64,000 nucleotides of DNA from Bimuria novae-zelandiae CBS 107.79 (Eukaryota > Ascomycota > Dothideomycetes > Pleosporales > Didymosphaeriaceae). Below, in pieces: positions 56,517 through 64,000 of the stretch. The notes under the pieces are model-generated. The model made no database searches, had not been told where the DNA came from, and was given only the letters and a program-made list of their open reading frames with translations. The stretch lies in contig ML976719.1 in the NCBI GenBank assembly GCA_010015655.1, positions 62,001 to 126,000 on the forward strand, in the 5' to 3' direction. Both the position numbers and the translations under genes were made by a program. The first letter of the stretch is position 1; each line of letters starts with the position of its first letter.

Positions 56517-57665
56517 ATGGTGAGTACACGTACAAGTAGCTATGGCACCGAAAGCCAGGAGCCAGACACTCGTCCTGGGTCCCTTTCTGCACGCCGCGAA
56601 CGATGGGCACACCTCCTTCGCGCAAAACATTATCAGCTGTTGATTGCCGAAGTGTTAGAGCGGGAGATGCCAAAGTATGTCGGAAGCAACATCCTGCCCA
56701 GCTTGTTTTCTTCAAGATTGCGCGAGTGCACCTCTATTCTCGCGTCCGCTTCCTCGATATTTGCAGCAGCCGTTGACGGCACGCTCACGCAGCGTCTTCT
56801 CGAAGATTCCTCTCTCCAACGAGAATATGCCAGGATCCGGGAACGCGCCCACACACAGCCATCCATCTACATCCACCTCTTAATCGATGAGCGCAGCATT
56901 GCCCCTACCGCTAACCAGTACTCACTCATTCGCGAGGCAATCCTACAATACATTAGCTCAGGTAGCGAATACCAGGACCTAGCTTGGGCCATCGACAACA
57001 TAACGCCGCCTCCGGTTCGACACTCCGGAACTGTCACTGGCTACCGTAAGTATCTTTGGACATCCCACCGCTCCCGCCAACACCTCGAGACACTCCTCCG
57101 CTTCTGCGAAGGTATCCTACGCAGGGTCACCGAAACCCCACTTTCCCAGCGTGACACGCCGATGAAGTATCCGCCAACCGAGTGCGGGTACTCGATCAAC
57201 TCGCACGTGAGGCTGGAGCAACATCGCCAAAGGCATTTCAGCAACTACGTGATGAATCTCGTAGAAGACGTTTGCGGATACTTGCACCAAGTGGGAAAGC
57301 TTTCGCAGCGCTTCACCATGCACCCATTCATCATCTACCTAATCTTCTACCCAGAGCAGGCTGCCATGGCGGAAATCTTCTGCTCCGGCTTGCTGCAGGT
57401 CTGGATCGAGGAGGGTGGTGGCCTGAATGCTTATCCGGCGGGAAGGAGTGTGGCGAGCGCGAGACGGGTTAGTGGAAGCCAGTGGGGCGATCATGAGCGT
57501 TGGATATCTGAGAATACGGATTTCTTGTCGAATATGAGGGTGCAGAGAGACAGGCTGGAGAGTGACGTGGCGCAATTGGAGTGGGCGACGGAGGAAGCGT
57601 GGCGGGAGGCGTTGAACAGTGAAGACGGGGATGACCCAAAGGACTTGGACTATGTGCCTGGATGA
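56517..57665 (+). CDS. orphan intronless protein
   Basis: ATG 56517 ('MVSTRTSSYGTESQEPD') gives 382 residues; an in-frame ATG at 56481 would add 12 and has weaker context. The sequence is mostly helical and polar. It contains 'HYQLLIAEVLEREMPKYVG', 'LWTSHRSRQHLETLLRFCEG', 'LEQHRQRHFSNYVMNLVEDV' and 'IIYLIFYPEQAAMAEIFCSG', with a charged C-terminus ending 'DPKDLDYVPG'. No catalytic motif, signal peptide or clear transmembrane helix. The ORF is long, GC-balanced and undisrupted, so I accept it as a gene. No family recognised. Confidence 0.65.
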   Translation: MVSTRTSSYGTESQEPDTRPGSLSARRERWAHLLRAKHYQLLIAEVLEREMPKYVGSNILPSLFSSRLRECTSILASASSIFAAAVDGTLTQRLLEDSSLQREYARIRERAHTQPSIYIHLLIDERSIAPTANQYSLIREAILQYISSGSEYQDLAWAIDNITPPPVRHSGTVTGYRKYLWTSHRSRQHLETLLRFCEGILRRVTETPLSQRDTPMKYPPTECGYSINSHVRLEQHRQRHFSNYVMNLVEDVCGYLHQVGKLSQRFTMHPFIIYLIFYPEQAAMAEIFCSGLLQVWIEEGGGLNAYPAGRSVASARRVSGSQWGDHERWISENTDFLSNMRVQRDRLESDVAQLEWATEEAWREALNSEDGDDPKDLDYVPG

Positions 57666-58212
57666 TCTATTGGAAAGTTTGAGGTTGGAGAGTTAGCGGG
57701 AGGCCCTCACTTTTCCAAAGACGTATCCTAGAGTAGATGCGACTTAAGCCTTTAAGCTTCCACAGATGTGTGCGAGGAAGCAACGGCATTGTGATGATGC
57801 ATGTGTGGACAGTCGCGGTGAGGTATCATATCGATGTTGAGATGAGACAAAATCAGAGCTATTATCAATGAATATCCCCAATTTCCTAGAATACGAGCGA
57901 TAATGTCCCAGAATGAAACGGTTGTGATGCGAGGAGGAGTCGGATGTTGGACGGGAAGAGTCATCCCGCCAACTGTGGCGGTGCGTGTGGCGTCATGACT
58001 CAATCGCAGCTGCCCCTCCAAAATCGCCAGGCGCGTCCCTCGAGCTGCGGGTCTCCCATACGATCCTTTCCCACGCGTATTTCGTATCCTGGAGATACAA
58101 ACGATTGGAATTCTCCCGAGACTACGACTCTACATTTTTTGTCACTTTGTCAGGAAGCCTCAATCGGGATTGCCCCGCTGCCAGGCTCCCTAGTCACAAA
58201 CGCTTCCCAGCA
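57666..58212. other. intergenic, GLN4 promoter region
   Basis: About 550 bp. The GlnRS frame is open upstream of the chosen ATG to 57985, but that extension is not conserved-looking and lacks the Ala/Lys-rich character of the protein N-terminus. Confidence 0.45.
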
Positions 58213-60240
58213 ATGGCAGAATCCACCGAAGCAACTGCGTCTGCGCCTCCTGCTGAAGAGAAGGGACCTTCCAAACGCGCGCTCGAAAAGGCAGCGAAGA
58301 AAGCTGCAGCAAAAGCGAAGAAAGCCGAGCACGCACTTCGACCAAAAGAGAACAGCAAGCCTGCGGCTGCCAAACCCGCAAATGTAGAGCCCGTCAGCGT
58401 CTTCTCCGAAGGCTGGCTGAACCGCGTCTACCATGAGAAGCCCGCCAAAGACGTACGAACGCGATTCCCTCCCGAGCCCAATGGCTACCTGCATATTGGC
58501 CACTGCAAAGCTATCGCGATCAACTTTGGTTTTGCGAAATATCACAAAGGTGTATGCCTCTTGAGATACGACGACACGAACCCCGAGAAAGAGGAAGAGA
58601 AGTTTTTCACGAGCATACTGGACATCATCAAATGGCTGGGGTTCGAGCCGCACGACATCACGTACAGTAGCGACAATTTCGACAAGCTATACGAGCTGGC
58701 CGAACAGCTGATCGAGAAAGACGGGGCATATGTATGCCATTGCTCGCGTAAGATACAATGACAAGCAGGTATGGATCGCTTCTAACTATTTCCGCAGGAG
58801 AGGAAGTCAACATGCAGCGTGGCGGCCCCGACAACCGCGGGCCTCGATATGCATGCGCGCATCGCACGCGACCAATTGCCGAATCGATCGCCGAGTTCCG
58901 AGCTATGCGCGATGGCAAGTACAAGGCTGGAGAGGCTTATCTGCGCATGAAGCAGAGCTTGACCGATCCCAACGAGGGCAATCCTCAGATGTGGGATCTT
59001 CCAGCATACCGAGTCATTGAGAAGAACCATCACCACCGGACTGGAGAGAAGTGGAAGATCTATCCGACCTACGACTTCACCCACTGCATCTGTGACGCTC
59101 TCGAGGGCATTACGCATTCGCTATGCACAACCGAATTTCAGCAATCGCGCATCTCTTACGACTGGCTGCTCGAGCAACTCGATATGAAGGTTCCAAAATC
59201 GGAAGAGAAGGGCCCAATGCAGAGAGAGTGGGTGAAACCGCGAAGTTCATCTAGGATCAGGGCTGACAATGCGTAGATATGGCCGACTGAACCTCGGAGG
59301 CACAATTCTCTCGAAGCGCCGCATCCTTATGCTCGTGGAGGGCACAACCGCAGAGAAGAAGAAAGAGGACGGAACTGTGGAAAAACGATCCATACCACCC
59401 TCAGTAAGAGGCTGGGACGACCCCCGTCTCTACACGCTTGTTGCGCTACGTCGTCGCGGCATCCCGGCCAAGGCATTGCTAAACTTCGTTGAGGAACTGG
59501 GAGTGAACGATGCTTTGACGGAAATTCAGCCACCGCGCCTGGAAGCTTCTATCAGGAAGCATCTCGAACGCACCGTTGCCCGCCAGATGCTCGTCTTGGA
59601 TCCAATCAAGGTCGTTATCGAAGACTTCGCAGCAGAAGATGACCAGGAGATTACAGTTCCTTATGACCCGAAAGGAGCCATTCCAGGCGAGCGTAAAGTC
59701 AAACTTGGTAAAGAGGTATACATCGACCGCACCGACTTCCGAGAAGAAGACAACAAAGATTTCTTCCGCCTCACGCCTGCCCAGATAGTAGGTCTCTACA
59801 ACGTTCCATTCGCAATTCGCGCTACAGCTGTCTTAAAAGACGAGAACGGGAAAGTCACCGAGGTCAAGGCTGCCAAAGCCGCTGGAGAGAAGCCTAAAAC
59901 TTACATCCAGTGGGTAGACGCTGCCACAGCGGTCCCTGTCAAGGCTCGCCAGTATAACTCGCTCTTCAAGTCGGATTCGCCCAATGCGCTTGACTGGAAG
60001 ACGGGTGGCTGGGCTGATGATCTGAATCCGGAGTCAGAAGTCATCTTCGAGAATGCTGTCATTGAAACAGGCATTAAAGGCCTCATGAAGCAGCACACCC
60101 TTAATCCCAGCGGCTCTTCGGACGATCTCATCCGCTTCCAAGCGCTTCGCACAGCTTACTTCTGCATTGATGTCGACTCCACGGAAGACAACATTGTTCT
60201 AAACCAAATCGTAAGCTTGAGGGAAGATAAGGCTAAGTGA
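58213..60240 (+). CDS. GLN4: cytosolic glutaminyl-tRNA synthetase
   Basis: Three exons, 58213-58747, 58798-59227 and 59277-60240, give 642 residues. Joins restore 'CHCSREEVNMQ' and '[13 protein letters not shown]'. The second intron uses donor GTGGGT. A Lys/Ala-rich tail (residues 18-60) precedes class I motif HIGH in '[20 protein letters not shown]' (about 90-108), and the KMSKS-equivalent is 'GTILSKRRI' (about 333). '[12 protein letters not shown]' and '[20 protein letters not shown]' are GlnRS-specific. The beta-barrel anticodon-binding domain fills the C-terminus. The YqeY-like N-terminal domain of yeast Gln4 (809 residues) is missing, as in many filamentous fungi. It charges tRNA-Gln in the cytosol. 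Confidence 0.95.
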
Positions 60241-61216
60241 ATGGACCTGTAGATGGGCATATTGGGTATGGGCGGTGTTAACACGGCATTTTCATACCGT
60301 TAATAATTGAATGTCATAGCATAGATATCCAAGTAGGTTGCCAAAAGCGGATTTCGCACACTCCATCCCAACAAGGTTTCGCCCCCCACCTTCATTTCGG
60401 CAAGTGGGGCTGGACATAGCTATCAAGTGCATTCGATGCGCCTCCGTAACTTTCCCATCCATGAAACAGTAAAGCCAAATAGTCTTATATGGAATGCACA
60501 TTTACATGTACAATCTCTACCTTCTATCTTGTTTTCTGTCTTTATTACTTCGCTCGCAGGCCCGGCGCGGCATGCAGGTGTTGCTGTTAACACGCGCTTA
60601 GATTAGCTAGCTCTGCTTAGAAAGCATATCGAGGCGACGGGATCTTCAAGATGGTTACCATCCCTGCGATACGAACGTTCACAAATTCTGGGATATTTTG
60701 AGGGTACTGACGTCTTGCGCAGTTGCACGGAACGTGGGAAGAACGCTGACATCCGATCGGCCCTACAAGCGTTACACGGTGGGCGACTTTGCGAACTTGC
60801 AATCAGAGGAACGGAATAGCAGCCAGGCCCACACTCGACTCGACGATCATTGGCGAAACGAGTGTATACCCACGTAAAGGGCATGCAAGGCGAGCCCAAG
60901 GTAGTAGTGATCAAGCCGTACGTATCTCCGCCAACGCAGAAGTGGAAGCATTTGTGCAGCCTCGTCAATCGGATGCGATCGTCCCCTGTTACTCTGCGGA
61001 CACTTGGATGAGATTAGACGAAGCTGGATGCTCTAAAAATTACAGTACGTTTATCATTCATTAAGAAAACTCGCCTGTTCCTCTACCACGACATCGTAAA
61101 TACCTCGGACCATTTGGTGGCAAGCGAAGAGAGGCGAACAAAATCCAGCCCTATGAGGCTGAGCTACAGGGGCACCGTCAGCGGCATCTCGGCCCACAGG
61201 CCGATCGGCATCCAGA
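60241..61216. other. intergenic, no gene seen
   Basis: About 975 bp between GLN4 and the transcription-factor-like gene. Short ORFs on both strands have no motif, and no tRNA-like fold was recognised. Confidence 0.45.
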
Positions 61217-63332
61217 ATGGCTTCAAAAACAGCGGTGCGGCACTTACTGCTGGAGCCAAGGCAAATTGAAGTGTTCGAAGAGACCTCAGCCATGGAGCGG
61301 GAATACGAGTTCTTCGTCACTACTGAAGAGCCTAACCAACCGGATGGACAAGATCGTGGCCGCATCCGCCGGGTAGTGATGAGAAACTTCTTTGAAACAA
61401 AGTCGGTGGAGGGGGGGAATAGAACATCGGAGCACAACTCGAAGGAGACGGTGCAGAAGAAGACAAGTTTGAAATCAAGGTTCAGGCTATCGAAGCCAGG
61501 ACAAGAAGCCGAGGTACGCCAGTGCCTTTTTGTTTGGTATAGATACTGATTGAAATTCATTGAAGGCAGCATCAAGAACGAAGCCCAAGGCCACTTGGAA
61601 ACAACAGCAAGAGGACAGAAAGAAAGGAGGCAGACCAACTGTTTCACGCCAGTCTTCGGATGATTCCCAAAAGAGGAACGGCGGCACCTTAAGCCAAAGA
61701 ACCTCTCCAAGTGATAGTGCAAAGTTTACAAAGGGCAATAAGAAAACCAAGCTCATTTTACGAATCAACCCAGTTGCCCACCGATTCGACCCCTTTGATG
61801 TACTGCCTGTGCCTGGGACGCCACAGTTGGACATTCTTGTCAAGCTCTGTGAGTTGACTTATTCCGCCTGGTGTGTGAACACAACTAATGCCAACTCTAG
61901 ACAGGTCAGGATGCCGAGTGAACTCAATAGCCATCAACGCACGCAACTCGTGGTGGTCCTTTATCAGAAACGACGCAGGATTACTACACGCAACGCTCGC
62001 AACCTGGGCGTTATACGGCATGCTCATTCAAGACGGCACGTGTGACTTTCGTGTCGAAAAGTTGAGACATAAGTCCGAAGCCATCAAACTGGTCAATACA
62101 GAGATCCGCGATCACGAAGGACAGATATCGGACGAATTAGTCGGCACTGTGTCAACGCTTGCCAGTTTCGAGGTGCGTATATCTGGCACTGACCCAGCTG
62201 ACAGTGCTGGGGACGTGTTGCTGATGAAGTTAGAACCTTCATGGTGCGTATGATGCGGCCCAGCTTCACATTGCGGCGTTAAAGCGCATGGTCAATGCGC
62301 GTGGCGGACTGTTCGCCTTCGGACACAATGATGGCTTACTAAGGGGGATGCTATGGTATGCGTCACAGTTTAAAACTAATCAAGATACTGATAAATGGTT
62401 TCAGGGTTGACATTCATACTGCAACTGCCTTCCGCACGCCCCCAAGCTTCCCTATAATACGCCTCGACCCAGCCACGCCTCCGCTTCCCCATGAGCTCCT
62501 CGAAGAAGCAGCTTACACATCGCCCACGTCCATTCTACACCTCTCTTCCGCTGCGATCGAATGCTTTAATATTTTCTATCGTCTCCACCGCCTCGCGCTA
62601 GCCGTTTCGTCGCGGTGGATCCGGCAAGTGAGCAGGTTGACGTTTAGTAACCTCCTGTATGAGACCGAGTACATGCTCCTCTCCGTGCCGGACTGCTCCA
62701 GCGACTTCCTAGACTTCGACCTGGAATCTCAAGACAAACGAGAAGAAGGGTACTCGGAAAGAGCGGCACTGGCTGATGCGGCGAGCGTCGTTGAAGCATT
62801 GCTTGCCGCAGCACAAATCTTCATCTATGCGGCGTTGAGAGAAGTCCCACCAGGAGCAAGACTATTCAGCATTTTGCTCGAGAGGTTGAGAGTTGCGCTC
62901 GATCGGCCAGATGTCTCTATGGTCGGGGTGTGGACCAAGGCGAATAATGCACACATGCTGCTCTGGGCACTGGTTGTTGCTTCTTCGGTTGCATCGGCAG
63001 AGGGAGATAGGAGCTGGTGGGTTGGGAAGCTGTATGAGGTCATGAAGGAGCTCAACGTGAGGAGCTTGGAGCAATTACAGAAGGCTTTGGAGAGGGTGGC
63101 GTGGACGGATGTCTTCTTCGCGGACGTGCTCGGAGGCGTGTGGCAACAGGTGAAGGAATATGGGAAGGCGCTACAGGTGCAGGAGGCATGCTTGATGATA
63201 AATACGGAAAGTGCATTGGAGCACGATGTCCTCGATGGGGAAGGGGCTACTTTCAACTCCTGGCAAGAGCGGGTGGAAGGGAATTTGATGTTCCATCAAG
63301 GGCGGTGGATGGTCAACGGCTGGTATGTGTAA
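61217..63332 (+). CDS. fungal-specific transcription-factor-like protein without a zinc cluster
   Basis: Five exons, 61217-61513, 61566-61848, 61901-62172, 62234-62355 and 62405-63332, give 633 residues, all in phase. The N-terminus has 'YEFFVTTEEPNQPDGQDRGR' and 'IRRVVMRNFFE', the short motif common to a class of fungal proteins annotated as 'tachykinin family' or fungal-specific transcription-factor-domain proteins. A disordered basic linker follows. The regulatory-type helical region includes 'SWWSFIRNDAGLLHATLATW', 'AALKRMVNARGGLFAFGHND' and 'LPHELLEEAAYTSPTS'. No CX2CX6C zinc binuclear cluster is present, so DNA binding is not evident. A possible small intron near the end (63323) could extend the C-terminus. 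Probably nuclear; target unknown. Confidence 0.8.
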
Positions 63333-63548
63333 ACCAGTGCGTCACGACGAAACGATATCAAAGCATGATCTGTCCACTTGGCACTGTGGTTCCTACCGCC
63401 ACCGGACGGGGATCTCGACAGTCCGTGCCCCAGAACGTAGCCAATCGGCGAAACGCCGCCCCGATGGTGGCAGCAGCGCGAGTGGCATTTTAAACATTGC
63501 GCAACAGGCTGTCTCGCCTTCGAGCATCGACGACGCGACACGCACAAG

Positions 63549-64000
63549 ATGGCGCTCGTTGACAACCCGCAGATCAAGCAGGCGAGCTTGCACAACCCGC
63601 TGCCCCTGCAGCTGCACGCTTATATCTGGCCCTTTCTCATTATTTGGCCCGCCTTCCTCTCATTCTATCTCTCGCCTGAACGATACGAGAAGCACATCCA
63701 GTCCTCGGAGTGGACTTTTGTATGGGTCGGCGGCATTACTACGATTCAGTCGCTGATATGGCTGACCACGCACTGGAATGTTAACCTCAAGAGCGCCTTC
63801 ACCACCACTAAAGCGCGCGATGTCCGCACTGCCCAGCTCATCAAAGTGCAACCCATCGCGAACGCCGGCGCCGCCGAAATCTGCCAGCTGAAGCGCGAGA
63901 ACATTGGCGGAAAACCGACCGTGTCTTTCCTCTTCCAGAAGCGACGCTTCCTGTACGATGCGGAGAGGGGCTCGTTTGCCCCGCTCTCCTACCCACTCGA
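63549..64000 (+). CDS. SPF1: P5A-type ATPase Spf1, N-terminal part
   Basis: Open from ATG 63549 to the window edge (150 residues of an expected 1300). 'MALVDNPQIKQASLHNPLPL' is followed by two hydrophobic hairpin helices ('AYIWPFLIIWPAFLSFYL' and 'FVWVGGITTIQSLIWLTTHW') and 'LKSAFTTTKARDVRTAQLIK'. This is the N-terminal arrangement specific to P5A ATPases, which have extra helices before the usual P-type core. Spf1/ATP13A1 resides in the ER membrane and dislocates mis-inserted transmembrane helices. The catalytic DKTGT lies outside the window. Upstream spacing from the previous gene is 216 bp. Confidence 0.9.
   Translation, partial: MALVDNPQIKQASLHNPLPLQLHAYIWPFLIIWPAFLSFYLSPERYEKHIQSSEWTFVWVGGITTIQSLIWLTTHWNVNLKSAFTTTKARDVRTAQLIKVQPIANAGAAEICQLKRENIGGKPTVSFLFQKRRFLYDAERGSFAPLSYPL

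Noticed and set aside
1..64000. CRISPR array, prophage or secondary-metabolite cluster
   Set aside because: Regularly spaced repeats, phage genes and PKS/NRPS/terpene core genes were looked for and not seen; the gene content is eukaryotic and mostly housekeeping.

Overview
The window looks like nuclear DNA of a filamentous ascomycete (Pezizomycotina, most likely Dothideomycetes). The evidence is short 40-80 bp GT-AG introns, dense intron-poor genes on both strands, DASH-complex, NuA4 and P5A-ATPase genes of fungal type, and a 14-kb AT-rich block carrying the footprint of repeat-induced point mutation (RIP: C-to-T and G-to-A changes, with CA/TG dinucleotides depleted in favour of TA). Exon structures were built by hand from reading frames and splice signals. 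Most gave open, in-phase joins and should be good to a few bases.

Layout: 0-1.5 kb holds the 3' part of a TTC27/Emw1-type TPR gene. 1.9-3.1 kb is a decayed alpha/beta hydrolase containing an assembly gap. 3.5-3.8 kb is a GAF-like sensor fragment cut off by the AT-rich island. The island (about 3.77-18.0 kb) contains a Ty1/Copia relic, a complete RIP-degraded Ty3/Gypsy element (9692-16866, LTRs plus perfect 5-bp target duplication), two solo LTRs (4221-4606 and 10415-11049, the second nested inside the Gypsy element) and unassigned degenerate repeats with palindromes. Its right border truncates a carboxymuconolactone-decarboxylase-like gene. 18.5-20.8 kb is gene-poor and has a 17-bp minisatellite interrupted by Ns.

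From 20.8 kb a housekeeping block begins: EAF7 and a gamma-tubulin-complex gene share a 173-bp divergent promoter. It is followed by a decayed acyltransferase-3 gene, an F-box-like pseudogene with seven RIP-type stops, an orphan ORF, an intact F-box-like gene with a Tc1/mariner transposon (30336-32077) in its promoter, a small coiled-coil ORF with one stop, a mitochondrial-type SDR, DASH subunit ASK1, type II PI 4-kinase LSB6, and a Rad5/HLTF-type SNF2-RING ATPase.

The right third holds an allantoate-permease-like MFS transporter, 3 kb of apparently empty DNA, a secreted endonuclease/exonuclease/phosphatase-family protein, three lineage-restricted orphan genes (one with a 165-bp MITE in its promoter), cytosolic glutaminyl-tRNA synthetase, a fungal-specific transcription-factor-like protein and the start of the P5A ATPase SPF1. 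I found no biosynthetic cluster, CRISPR, rRNA or convincing tRNA. The most distinctive content is the layered record of transposition, RIP and gene truncation in the left half, plus two small TA-flanked DNA elements (mariner and MITE) sitting just upstream of genes.
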